The notes below the pieces were generated by a model. It worked only from the letters and a program-made list of their open reading frames with translations, was not told the origin of the DNA and did not search any database. A stretch of 8,752 bases of DNA from Rhizorhabdus sp. (GTDB lineage: Bacteria > Pseudomonadota > Alphaproteobacteria > Sphingomonadales > Sphingomonadaceae): the NCBI GenBank assembly GCA_004297635.1, contig SCUQ01000058.1, positions 1 to 8,752 of the forward strand, in the 5' to 3' direction. Shown here one piece after another: positions 1 to 8,740 of the stretch. The translations under genes were made by a program, and so were the position numbers. Each line of letters starts with the position of its first letter. Position 1 is the stretch's first letter.

Positions 1-13
1 GCTCTTCCGATCT
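1..13. other. Residual Illumina adapter at the left end (artefact)
   Basis: The first 13 bases, GCTCTTCCGATCT, equal the 3' end of the standard Illumina TruSeq-type adapter, and are the reverse complement of the adapter remnant at the right end. They are not genomic. The thiolase reading frame runs through them without a stop, so translated residues from this stretch should be discarded. Confidence 0.95.
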
Positions 14-426
14 GTGCCGAAGCCATGCTTGGCGGCAAGCGTCCAGGGCAGACCCATCGGCACGCGCGTCATGCTCTCGACCCCGGCGGCGATCACCACG
101 TCCATCGTCCCCGACATCACCGTCGACGCCGCGAAGTGCAGCGCCTGCTGCGATGATCCGCATTGCCGGTCGACATGGGTGCCGGGCACCGATTCCGGCA
201 GGCCCGAAGCCAGCACGGCATTGCGCGCGATATTGGCGCCCTGCTCGCCGCCGGGGCAGGCACAGCCCATGATCACGTCCTCGACCGCCGCCGGATCGAT
301 GCCGCTGCGCTCGACGAGCGCCGCCAGCACCTTGCCCGCCAGGTCGGCCGGGTGGACACCCGCCAGGCGCCCGCCGCGCTTGCCACCGGCGCTGCGCGCC
401 ACCGTTGCGATATATGCCTCGCCCAT
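14..426 (-). CDS. Thiolase (acetyl-CoA acyltransferase), N-terminal part only
   Basis: This is the first ~138 residues of a thiolase, about a third of the usual ~390. Thiolases cleave 3-ketoacyl-CoA with CoA in the last step of beta-oxidation, or run in reverse to condense acetyl-CoA. The nucleophilic cysteine is visible as Cys89 in DRQCGSSQQA, and further family motifs follow: MDVVIAAGVESMTRVPMG at about 108-125. The start ATG (424-426, complement) has AAGGA 7 bases upstream (434-438). The gene lies 34 bases after the TetR gene on the same strand, so the two are probably co-transcribed. The C-terminal half with the Cys/His acid-base pair lies outside the window; the gene is cut by the adapter junction, not by mutation. 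A degradative FadA-type role fits the neighbouring acyl-CoA genes, but thiolases and sterol-carrier-type thiolases are hard to separate from this part alone. Confidence 0.93.
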
Positions 427-460
427 ATCTCGTTCCTTCTCGATCAGCTTGGAATAAGGA

Positions 461-1180
461 TCAGCCCACCAGGCCCAGCGGATGCGGGCTGCCCCGGCCG
501 CTCATGTTCAATTGACGCACCGCCTCGTCGGACAGGCCCACGGGGGCCTCCAGCATCGCGGCCAGCATCTGGACGAAATGGTCCAGGCTCTCGGGCGCGC
601 TCCACATCGGATGGCTGCGGCTGCGATCGGCCAGCGCCCGTTCGCGCGCCGACAGGATCGCGCTCAGCGACGCCCCCATGAAGACGAAGCGCTGATTCTG
701 CAGCCCCGGCGACAGCTGCGGCAGCAGCCGGCGGAGATGATCGAGACAGCGGCCATAGGCGCGGTTCCATTCGGGATCGATCGCGTCCAGCATCAGATCG
801 CGATGCGTCATCCCGAACATGGTGATGAAGCGGACATAATGTTCGCCGGGTAGCGCCATCACCGAACGGATCAGCACCGAGATGACGTCGCGGATGCAAT
901 GCGGCCCGCCGTCCGCCTCCAGCGCGTCGAGCATCGTGTTGCGCAGCCGTTCGAGCTCGACCGCGCCATCCTGAACGACGGCGCGGACCAGCGCTTCCTT
1001 CGACCCGAAATGATAGCTTACCGCGCCGTGATTCTTCTGGCCGGCGGCGGCGGCGATATCGCGCACCGTCACGCCGTCGACACCCCGCTCGGCGAACAGC
1101 CTGAGCGCGACGCGCTTGATATGTTCGGCGGCGGCGCCGCGACCCACATCCTCTCCCGACACCGTCTTAATTCTGACCAT
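461..1180 (-). CDS. TetR/AcrR family transcriptional regulator
   Basis: A 239-residue protein of normal to slightly long TetR length. The N-terminal helix-turn-helix domain lies at about residues 17-64, with AEHIKRVALRLFAERG in helix 1, then GVTVRDIAAAAG and the recognition segment ending VSYHFGSKEAL, which is the TetR signature. The remaining ~170 residues are a helical ligand-binding and dimer domain with no sequence clue to the ligand. By family analogy it is a repressor released by an acyl-CoA or pathway intermediate; this is inference. It is divergent from the phosphotransferase operon and 34 bases upstream of the thiolase gene. The ATG at 1178-1180 has no clear Shine-Dalgarno sequence, and a possible promoter places transcription start close to the ATG, so leaderless translation is possible; a slightly later GTG start cannot be excluded. 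Confidence 0.92.
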   Translation of the reverse strand: MVRIKTVSGEDVGRGAAAEHIKRVALRLFAERGVDGVTVRDIAAAAGQKNHGAVSYHFGSKEALVRAVVQDGAVELERLRNTMLDALEADGGPHCIRDVISVLIRSVMALPGEHYVRFITMFGMTHRDLMLDAIDPEWNRAYGRCLDHLRRLLPQLSPGLQNQRFVFMGASLSAILSARERALADRSRSHPMWSAPESLDHFVQMLAAMLEAPVGLSDEAVRQLNMSGRGSPHPLGLVG

Positions 1181-1183
1181 GGA

Positions 1184-1200
1184 TGCAAAATCTCATTGCA
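1184..1200. promoter_or_regulatory. Candidate operator: 17-base inverted repeat for the TetR regulator
   Basis: TGCAA (1184-1188) and TTGCA (1196-1200) form perfect 5-base arms around a 7-base spacer, giving a 17-base site, a common size for TetR-family operators. An 8-base perfect palindrome ATTGCAAT (1195-1202) overlaps its right arm, and outer arms GGATG (1181-1185) and CATCC (1206-1210) surround it. The site sits 4 bases upstream of the repressor start and in the only AT-rich stretch nearby (23 G/C of 60 bases at 1181-1240). The position suggests autoregulation and control of both divergent units. Short inverted repeats occur by chance, so this is a candidate only. Confidence 0.45.
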
Positions 1201-1215
1201 ATCGCCATCCGTCAA
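1187..1215 (-). promoter_or_regulatory. Possible promoter of the TetR-thiolase unit
   Basis: On the minus strand TTGACG (1215-1210) is a good -35 match. With a 17-base spacer it is followed by GATTTT (1192-1187), a weak -10 match (3 of 6). The predicted transcription start would lie at or very near the ATG at 1180, which fits the lack of a ribosome binding site. The -10 half lies inside the candidate operator, so repressor binding would block it. Confidence 0.25.
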
Positions 1216-1224
1216 GTTCATTAT
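1197..1224 (+). promoter_or_regulatory. Possible promoter of the plus-strand operon
   Basis: TTGCAA (1197-1202, 4 of 6 to the -35 consensus) is separated by 16 bases from CATTAT (1219-1224, 4 of 6 to the -10 consensus). It would give a leader of roughly 45 bases before the GTG start at 1275. The -35 box overlaps the right arm of the candidate operator. Alphaproteobacterial promoters often differ from the E. coli consensus, so this is weak. Confidence 0.25.
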
Positions 1225-1262
1225 CCAATTGCTTTAACAAGCGGGCCGAACCGCGAAAAACA

Positions 1263-1268
1263 AGAGGA
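1263..1268 (+). promoter_or_regulatory. Ribosome binding site that fixes the GTG start of the phosphotransferase
   Basis: AGAGGA lies 6 bases before GTG 1275-1277. No in-frame ATG upstream has a comparable site, so this decides the start of the first operon gene and shortens the longest open frame by 53 codons. Confidence 0.7.
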
Positions 1269-1274
1269 TGCCGG

Positions 1275-2297
1275 GTGGAATCACCGATCGACATCGAGTC
1301 GCTTGCGGGCTGGATGACCGGGAAGGGCCTGGGGAGCGGACCGATCGAGTCGGTCCGTGCGCTGGCCGGCGGCACCCAGAACATCATCCTGCGCTTCACC
1401 CGCGACGGGCGGGACTATGTGCTTCGCCGCCCGCCCGCGCATCTGCGCGCCAATTCCGCCGAGACGATGCGCCGCGAGGCCCGCGTGCTGAAGGCCCTGG
1501 CCGGCAGCGACGTGCCCCATCCCGCGCTGATCGCCGATTGCCCCGATGATGAGCCGCTCGGCGCGCCCTTCTATCTGATGGAGCCGATCGACGGCTTCAA
1601 CCCGCTCGGCACCCTGCCCGAGCCGCACGCCAGCTCGGCCGCGATCCAGCATGGCATGGGCATGGCACTGGTCGACGGGATCGCGGCGCTCGGCCGGGTC
1701 GACTATCGCGCGGTCGGGCTCGACGGCTTCGGCAAGCCCGACAATTTCCTCGAGCGGCAGGTCCAGCGCTGGCGCAGCCAGCTGACCGACTATGCCGATC
1801 TCGCCGGTTGGCCGGGCGCCGATGCGCTGCCCGCGGTGGCGGCGATCGGGGCGTGGCTCGAACGGCATCGCCCCGCCGCGTCCCGGCCGGGGATCATGCA
1901 TGGCGACTATCATCTCGCCAATGTCATGTTCCGGCATGACGGCCCCGCGCTGGCGGCGATCGTCGACTGGGAACTGGCGACGATCGGCGATCCGCTGCTC
2001 GACCTCGGCTGGGTGCTCGCCACCTGGCCCGAAGGCGACCGCGAGAGCACCGTTTCGGTCGAGCCGTGGATCGGCTTTCCCAGCGCCGCCGAGCTGGTCG
2101 ATCGCTACCGGATCGGCAGCGATCGCGATCTGTCGGCGATCGGCTGGTACCATGTGCTCGCCTGCTACAAGCTCGGCATATTGCTCGAAGGAACCTATGC
2201 CCGCGCCTGCGCCGGCAAGGCCCCCCGCGACGTTGGGGAGCGGCTGCATGGCCGCGCCGTCACCCTGTTCGAACGCGCCGACCGGCTGACCCGATGA
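1275..2297 (+). CDS. APH-fold phosphotransferase of the ACAD10 / LvaA type (putative 4-hydroxyacyl-CoA kinase)
   Basis: A 340-residue cytoplasmic kinase-like protein with a GTG start. Visible motifs are LAGGTQN at about 33-39 (nucleotide loop), VLRRPP at 51-56, the catalytic loop HGDYHLANVMF at 209-219 with Asp211 as the expected base and Asn216 as a metal ligand, and IVDWELATIGDPLLDLGW from about 229 with Asp231 as the second metal ligand. This pattern, especially VLRRPP and DWELATIGDPLLDLGW, is typical of the phosphotransferases related to the kinase domain of animal ACAD10/ACAD11 and to LvaA of Pseudomonas putida, which phosphorylate the 4-hydroxyl of 4-hydroxyacyl-CoA. It is not expected to be an antibiotic resistance enzyme. 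It is the first gene of the operon, and an ACAD-like gene lies two genes downstream, matching the kinase plus ACAD pairing. Fold and family are firm; the exact substrate is inference. Confidence 0.9.
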   Translation: MESPIDIESLAGWMTGKGLGSGPIESVRALAGGTQNIILRFTRDGRDYVLRRPPAHLRANSAETMRREARVLKALAGSDVPHPALIADCPDDEPLGAPFYLMEPIDGFNPLGTLPEPHASSAAIQHGMGMALVDGIAALGRVDYRAVGLDGFGKPDNFLERQVQRWRSQLTDYADLAGWPGADALPAVAAIGAWLERHRPAASRPGIMHGDYHLANVMFRHDGPALAAIVDWELATIGDPLLDLGWVLATWPEGDRESTVSVEPWIGFPSAAELVDRYRIGSDRDLSAIGWYHVLACYKLGILLEGTYARACAGKAPRDVGERLHGRAVTLFERADRLTR

Positions 2298-2302
2298 AGG
2301 AG
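2297..2302 (+). promoter_or_regulatory. Ribosome binding site of the short-chain dehydrogenase
   Basis: AAGGAG lies 12 bases before ATG 2315, a long but workable spacing. The alternative ATG at 2294 overlaps the kinase stop (ATGA) and has no site of its own, although translational coupling could serve it. The site therefore favours 2315 mildly. Confidence 0.5.
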
Positions 2303-2314
2303 CCCGTGTACATC

Positions 2315-3049
2315 ATGGACCCATTTGATTTTTCCGGCCGGACCGCGCTTGTCGTCGGCGGGTCGAGCGGCATCGGCAACGGCATCGCGCGCGCGCTGCT
2401 CGGCCGCGGTGCTGCGGTGCACGTCTGGGGCACCCGCGCCTCGGCGGCCGACTATGCCGGGGAGGAAGGCTCCGATCTGGCGGGCTGCGGCTACAGCCAG
2501 GTCGATGTCGGCGACGCCGCCGCCATCGCCGCCGCACCCTGCCCGTTCGAGCGGCTCGACATTCTCGTCCATTCGCAGGGCGCCGTCCTCTACCGGCGGC
2601 AGGAGTTCGAGCCGGCCGGCTGGGACAAGGTGATGGCGGTCAATGTCGGCAGCGTCATGCATATCTCGCAGCATTTCCGGGCGCAGCTCGCCGCCGCGAA
2701 GGGGTCGGTCATCGTCATCAGCTCGATCGGTGCCTTCCGCGCGACGATGGGCAACCCCGCCTACGCCGCGTCAAAGGCGGCCGCCGTCAATCTGGTGCGC
2801 ACCCTGGCGCAGGCCTGGGCCGGCGACGGCATCAGGGTCAACGGCATCGCGCCCAGCCTGGTCGACACGAAGATGACCCAGGTGACGATGAACAATGACG
2901 AACGGCGCGAACGCGCGCTCGCCAAGATTCCGCTGGGCCGCTTCGGCACGGTCGACGAGATGGCGGGCGTGGCGCTGTTCCTGGCGTCGCCGCTCGCCAG
3001 CTACATCTGCGGCCAGACGATCGTCGTCGACGGCGGCCTGACCCTCTGA
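2315..3049 (+). CDS. Short-chain dehydrogenase/reductase (SDR), classical type
   Basis: A 244-residue NAD(P)-dependent oxidoreductase of normal classical SDR length. The Rossmann glycine motif is GGSSGIG at 15-21. The catalytic set is complete: Asn110, Ser137, Tyr150 and Lys154 (YAASK). The C-terminal [11 protein letters not shown] motif is also present. The usual NNAG motif after strand 4 is replaced by HSQG at 86-89, a tolerated but less common variant. Within the operon it could interconvert a keto and a hydroxy group on the acyl-CoA: either reduction of a 4-keto group, as proposed for LvaD, or oxidation of a 3-hydroxyacyl-CoA before thiolysis. The sequence does not decide this, nor NAD versus NADP. 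An alternative start at 2294 would add 7 residues. The next gene starts 22 bases downstream. Confidence 0.92.
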   Translation: MDPFDFSGRTALVVGGSSGIGNGIARALLGRGAAVHVWGTRASAADYAGEEGSDLAGCGYSQVDVGDAAAIAAAPCPFERLDILVHSQGAVLYRRQEFEPAGWDKVMAVNVGSVMHISQHFRAQLAAAKGSVIVISSIGAFRATMGNPAYAASKAAAVNLVRTLAQAWAGDGIRVNGIAPSLVDTKMTQVTMNNDERRERALAKIPLGRFGTVDEMAGVALFLASPLASYICGQTIVVDGGLTL

Positions 3050-3071
3050 GCCTTTCCGGGAGAGCACCGAC

Positions 3072-4298
<1,227 letters not shown>

Positions 4299-4327
4299 GC
4301 GCGGCGCGGGACGGAGGGGAAGCAGCC

Positions 4328-5671
4328 ATGGCGACGCATCACGCTCCTGTCGACGATCGTCATGCCACCCCGAATCTCGGGCGGGCGTGGTGGATGGTCG
4401 CCGTGCTCTTCTCGCTCTACGTCTTCTCGTGGATCGACCGACTGATCCTGTCGATGCTCGTCACGCCGATCAAGGCGCATCTCGCACTCAGCGACGTGCA
4501 GGTGAGCATGGTCACATCCACCTCCTTCGCGATCTTCTATGCGATCTTCGGCCTGCCGCTCGGCTGGGCATCGGATCGCTTCCCGCGCCGGATCATCATC
4601 TTCCTCGGCGTGCTGCTGTGGGGCAGCGCCACCACCGCCTGCGGCTATGCCGAGAGTTATGAGCAGCTGCTGGTCGCCCGCATCTTCGTCGGCGTCGGCG
4701 AAGCGGCGCTGCTGCCCGCCGCCTATTCGCTGATCGCCGATGCCTTCCCGTCGGGACAGCTGACCCGCGCGACATCGACCTTCCAGATGGCCGGCAAGGT
4801 CGGCTCCGCCGCCGCCTTCGGGCTGGGCGGCGCCGCGATCGCCTTCGCCACCCTGTATGAAGGCATCCACATCCCCTTTCACGGCCCGGCCCATCCGTGG
4901 CAGCTGGTGATGATGATGGTCGGCCTGCCGGGCGTGCTGCTCGCGCTGCTGCTGTTCACCTTTCCCGATCCGGGCTGCAGGAAGACGAAAGCGGACGGCG
5001 ATTCCGGCGAGGGCAAGGCGATGATCGCCGCCTTCGTGCGCGCAAACTGGCGGCTGCTCGGGCTGATGCTGGTCGGCACCTCCTGTCTGGCGATCTGCGG
5101 CTATTCGATGACCAACTGGGTGCCCGCCTATATCGAGCGCCATTTCGGGTGGGAGCCGGCGCGCTATGGCCCCGCGCTCAGCCTGATGAACATCGTCTCG
5201 GCGCTGTCGCTGGTCTTCAATGGCTGGATCGTCGACCGGCTGTTCGCACGCGGCATGAAGGACGCGCATCTGCGTTTCTACAGCTGGCTGATCCTCGCCC
5301 TGCTGCCGGTGGTCGCCTATATGTTCTTCGCCGGCAACGTCTATGTCTTCCTCGCCTGCTACTGCGTGGCGCAGTTCATCACCGTGCCGTTCATGGTCTA
5401 TGTCTCTTCGGTGATGGCGCTGATCGCGCCGAGCGCGGTGCGCGCCCGCATGCTGGCCTTCTTCCTGTTCGTGTTCACTCTGCTCGGCCTTGGCGCCGGC
5501 CCGGCGATCGTCGCCGCGCTCACCCAATATGTCTTCGGGGACGAAGCGCTGCTCGGCTATTCGCTGGCGGTCGTGGTCGTCGCCAGTTCGCTGGTCGCGC
5601 TTGTCGTCTTCCGGATGGCGCTGCGCCATCTCGGCCCCACCATCGAGGCACGGCAGGCCGCCAATGGCTGA
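4328..5671 (+). CDS. Major facilitator superfamily transporter (spinster / anion:cation symporter-like)
   Basis: A 447-residue inner-membrane protein with about 12 hydrophobic segments judged by eye, starting near residue 21 after a polar N-terminus. FSWIDRLILSMLVTPIKAHL at 33-52 lies in helix 1, the loop motif GWASDRFPRR at 79-88 between helices 2 and 3 is the MFS motif A, and RIFVGVGEAALLPAAYSLIADAF at about 118-140 is typical of the spinster and ACS-type families. A polar central loop near 214-232 separates the two six-helix halves. GGAGGGGA lies 7 bases before the ATG. Placed between the ACAD and ligase genes, it most likely imports the organic acid or alcohol that the operon degrades; the substrate is not readable from the sequence. 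Stop to next start is 36 bases. Confidence 0.92.
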   Translation: MATHHAPVDDRHATPNLGRAWWMVAVLFSLYVFSWIDRLILSMLVTPIKAHLALSDVQVSMVTSTSFAIFYAIFGLPLGWASDRFPRRIIIFLGVLLWGSATTACGYAESYEQLLVARIFVGVGEAALLPAAYSLIADAFPSGQLTRATSTFQMAGKVGSAAAFGLGGAAIAFATLYEGIHIPFHGPAHPWQLVMMMVGLPGVLLALLLFTFPDPGCRKTKADGDSGEGKAMIAAFVRANWRLLGLMLVGTSCLAICGYSMTNWVPAYIERHFGWEPARYGPALSLMNIVSALSLVFNGWIVDRLFARGMKDAHLRFYSWLILALLPVVAYMFFAGNVYVFLACYCVAQFITVPFMVYVSSVMALIAPSAVRARMLAFFLFVFTLLGLGAGPAIVAALTQYVFGDEALLGYSLAVVVVASSLVALVVFRMALRHLGPTIEARQAANG

Positions 5672-5707
5672 CGCCCGCTTCCCCTCCATCAGGCGAAAGG
5701 CCCGCCC

Positions 5708-7246
5708 ATGTCCCTGACCATCGCCGGCGTCGATCCGGCACGGCGCAACGATTTCGCGATCGTCGATGAGCGCACGACGCTCAGCTGGAACGAACTCGAC
5801 CCGATTCTGAATCGGGCGGCCAACGCGCTCGGCGCCCTGCCCTATGGCCCGGAGCGGCGCGTCGCGGTGTTCGCGCAGAACAGCGCCGAGACCGTGATCG
5901 CCTATGTCGCCTGCCTGGAAGCGGGCATTTCCAGCGTCCCCGTCAGCTTCCACCTCACCCCTGCCGAGGCCGCCTATATCCTGAAGGATTCGGGCGCCGT
6001 CGCCGTACTGGTCGGTCCGGAAACCGCCGAAGCCGGACTGGCCGCCGCGCGGGAGGCCGGCATCGCCACGGTGATCGGCTGGCGCTGCGAACCGCGTGAC
6101 GGGCTGATCGCCTGGGAAGGCTGGATCGCCGCCGCCTCCGACGCGGAACCCGATCCCGAAAGGGCGCCGCTGCCGCATCTCCACTACACGTCGGGCACCA
6201 CCGGACGCCCCAAGGCAACCGATACCCCGCCGCAATATTTCCCCCGCGTGCCCACGGTTCGTGCGCTCGCCGAAACCCTGCGTCCGCGCACCACCCCGTC
6301 GCCCGGCATCGCGGTCGGCCCGCTCTACCATACCGGCCCGCTCGGCATGGCCCGCAACGTCTTCGCCGGCACCAGCCTGATCGTCGTCCAGCATTTCGAT
6401 GCCGAGCGGACCTTGCAGCTGATCGAGCGCTACAAGGTCAAAGGCTCGGTGATGGTACCGACCCATTTCCAGCGCCTGCTGGCCCTGCCCGCCGAGGTCC
6501 GCGCAAAGTACGACGTCTCCAGCATGGAGCGGCTGGCGCACACCGGCGCCGCCTGCCCGCGCGAGGTGAAGCAGTCGATGATCGACTGGTTCGGCCCGGT
6601 GCTCGTCGAAGCCTATGGCGGCACCGAGGCCGGCTCCACCACCTTCATCAGCTCGCCCGAATGGCTCGCCCGCCCCGGCTCGGTCGGCAAGGCGTTGCCG
6701 CCGTTCGAAACCGTGATCTACGGCGATGACGGCGATGTCCTCGGCCCCCATCAGATCGGCCAGGTCTATTTCCGCGACAGCAGCGGCCATGGCATCGTCT
6801 ATCGCGGCGATCCCGAAAAGACCGCCGCCGCCCATATCGCCCCCGGCGTCTTCACCCTGGGGGAGATGGGCTATGTCGATGAGGACGGCTATCTCTTCAT
6901 CACCGACAGGGTCTCCGACATGATCGTCAGCGGCGGCGTGAACATCTACCCCGCCGAGGCGGAGCAGGTGCTGCTGCGCCATCCCGGTGTCGCCGATATC
7001 GCTGTCGTCGCCGCGCCGCACCCCGAGATGGGCGAGGAGGCGCGCGCGCTCGTCATCGCCGCCGATCCTGCCCATCCTCCGACCGCGGAGGAGCTGAACG
7101 CCTTCTGCCGGGAATCGCTGGCCGGCTATAAATGCCCGCGCGGCTATGAGTTCGTCGACGATATCGGCCGCACCGCAATGGGCAAGGTCAACAAGAAGGC
7201 GCTGCGCCAGCGCTTCTGGCCCACCGACCGGACGATCGGGGGCTGA
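5708..7246 (+). CDS. Acyl-CoA synthetase (AMP-binding, class I adenylate-forming enzyme)
   Basis: A 512-residue ligase of normal length. It activates a carboxylic acid with ATP to an acyl-adenylate and then forms the CoA thioester. Motifs in order: P-loop TSGTTGRPK at 161-169, followed by AT rather than the usual G and with no His in the common place; VGPLYHTGPLG at 203-213; YGGTEAG at 303-309; LGEMGYVDEDGY at 384-395, with Glu in place of the more usual Asp; the ITDR hinge at 398-401; SGGVNIYPAE at 408-417; and the catalytic Lys493 in MGKVNKKAL. All residues needed for activity appear present. AAAGG lies 7 bases before the ATG. Its stop overlaps the next start by one base (TGATG), suggesting translational coupling with the alcohol dehydrogenase. 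In this context it should supply the acyl-CoA for the SDR, kinase and ACAD. The fatty, hydroxy or keto acid used is unknown. Confidence 0.93.
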   Translation: MSLTIAGVDPARRNDFAIVDERTTLSWNELDPILNRAANALGALPYGPERRVAVFAQNSAETVIAYVACLEAGISSVPVSFHLTPAEAAYILKDSGAVAVLVGPETAEAGLAAAREAGIATVIGWRCEPRDGLIAWEGWIAAASDAEPDPERAPLPHLHYTSGTTGRPKATDTPPQYFPRVPTVRALAETLRPRTTPSPGIAVGPLYHTGPLGMARNVFAGTSLIVVQHFDAERTLQLIERYKVKGSVMVPTHFQRLLALPAEVRAKYDVSSMERLAHTGAACPREVKQSMIDWFGPVLVEAYGGTEAGSTTFISSPEWLARPGSVGKALPPFETVIYGDDGDVLGPHQIGQVYFRDSSGHGIVYRGDPEKTAAAHIAPGVFTLGEMGYVDEDGYLFITDRVSDMIVSGGVNIYPAEAEQVLLRHPGVADIAVVAAPHPEMGEEARALVIAADPAHPPTAEELNAFCRESLAGYKCPRGYEFVDDIGRTAMGKVNKKALRQRFWPTDRTIGG

Positions 7247-8740
7247 TGATGCTGCGCCGCCTGCTCCTTCCCCTCCTGATTATCCTCAGCGCCTGCACGC
7301 CGCACGGCGAGCCGGCGACGGTCAGCGGCGACTGGCCGGGCTATGGCGGCCCGGACGAAAATCACTATAGCGCGCTGGCCGAGATCAACGAGGGCAATGT
7401 CGGGCGGCTGGGCCTGGCCTGGTTCACCGACATCACCGACGGCGGCAGCGCGCTGTCGGCGCCGATCGCGGTGGACGGCGTGCTCTATTATGCGTCGGGC
7501 TACAGCCATATCCGCGCGGTCGACGCCGCGACCGGCAAGCAATTATGGGCGCACGACGCCGAAGCGTGGAAGACCGCCGGCCGCAAGATGCGCGCCGCGT
7601 GGGGCATTCGCGGACTGGCCTATGACCGGGGCAGGATCTTCTTCGGCACGATCGACGGGCGGCTGACCGCGCTCGACGCGCGGTCGGGCAAGCCGGTGTG
7701 GAGCGTGATGACCGTCGGACCGGATGACGAACGCTATGTCTCCGGCGCGCCCTGGGTGTTCGACGGCAAGGTCGCGATCGGCCATGGCGGCGCCGATTTC
7801 GCCCCCGTGCGCGGCTATGTCACCGCCTATGACCAGAACACCGGCAAGCAGGTCTGGCGCTTCCACACCGTCCCCGGCAACCCTGCCGACGGCTTCGAGA
7901 ACACGGCCATGGCGATGGCCGCGAAGACGTGGAAGGGCGAATGGTGGACCTATGGCGGCGGCGGCACCGTCTGGCACGCCATGGCCTATGATCCCAAATA
8001 TGACCGCATCTATATCGGCATCGGCAACGGATCGCCGTGGAACCAGAAGATCCGCTCGCCCGGCGGCGGCGACAATCTGTTCCTCTGCTCGATCGTCGCG
8101 CTGGACGCGAAGACCGGCGAATATGTCTGGCACTACCAGACCAACCCCGGCGAAACCTGGGACTATAATTCGGCGATGGATATCGAGTTCGCCGATCTGA
8201 CGATCGACGGCAAGCCGCGCTCGGTGATCATGCACGCGCCCAAGAACGGCTTCTTCTACGTCCTCGACCGCGAGACCGGAAAGCTGATCTCGGCAAAGAA
8301 CATCGTGCCGGTCAACTGGGCCAGCGGCATCGACCAGAAGACCGGCCGGCCGATCGAGAACCCGGCCGCCCGCTACCCCGACGGCAAGGCCGCCATCGTC
8401 TATCCATCCCCCTTCGGCGCGCACAATATCGAGGCGATGTCGTTCAATCCGGGCACCGGGCTCGTCTATATCCCGGCGATGGACCAGGGGCGGGTCTATA
8501 CCGATCCGGCGGGGCCGCTGAAGGGCTGGCGCCATCTCGACGGACAGCGGATCAGCACCGGGACCGGCGCGCCGCCGAAGGGCGTGGTTCCCGATCGCCC
8601 GGCGACCAGCTTCCTGCTGGCCTGGAACCCGGCGACCCAGAGCGAGGCATGGCGCGTGCCGATGCCCGGCATCCGGGGCAGCGGCGGCACCGCCACCACC
8701 GCCGGGAATCTGCTCTTCGCGGGCAATGCCGGCGGTCGCT
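7246..8740 (+). CDS. PQQ-dependent alcohol dehydrogenase (quinoprotein), 3' end missing
   Basis: The visible 498 codons cover most of the eight-bladed propeller of a methanol/ethanol-type quinoprotein dehydrogenase, which oxidises alcohols in the periplasm and passes electrons to cytochrome c. Residues 1-17 form a signal peptide with Arg4-Arg5, a leucine-rich core and a lipobox LSAC (Cys17), so it may be a lipoprotein. Repeated tryptophan-docking-like segments are seen, e.g. ALDARSGKPVWSV, AYDQNTGKQVWRF and ALDAKTGEYVWHY. Likely active-site residues are Asp184 where the family usually has a metal-binding Glu, Asn261 in GNGSPW, and Asp306 in TWDYN as the catalytic base. The vicinal Cys-Cys pair of classical enzymes is absent (MRAAWGIRG at 115-123). 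The TAG at 8740-8742 is made of one genomic T plus adapter AG, so it is not a real stop. Whether a C-terminal cytochrome c domain follows cannot be told. Confidence 0.93.

Noticed and set aside
14..426. Thiolase as a broken or pseudogene copy
   Set aside because: The visible part has an intact frame with Cys89; the loss of the rest coincides exactly with the adapter junction.
1116..1274. Upstream starts (ATG 1116 or ATG 1179) for the phosphotransferase
   Set aside because: They lack a ribosome binding site, overlap the repressor gene or its control region, and add a tail unlike the family, whereas GTG 1275 has AGAGGA at the right distance.
1281..2249. A 322-codon open frame on the minus strand opposite the phosphotransferase
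   Set aside because: Low-complexity Gly/Arg/Asp-rich translation with no domain, opposite a gene with intact kinase motifs.
1275..2297. Aminoglycoside resistance gene
   Set aside because: The APH fold is shared, but the VLRRPP and DWELATIGDPLLDLGW motifs and the acyl-CoA gene neighbours point to the ACAD10/LvaA-like metabolic branch.
4299..4327. A transcription terminator between the ACAD and transporter genes
   Set aside because: The GC-rich spacer has GCGCGG-type repeats but no stem followed by a T run, and it carries the transporter's ribosome binding site.
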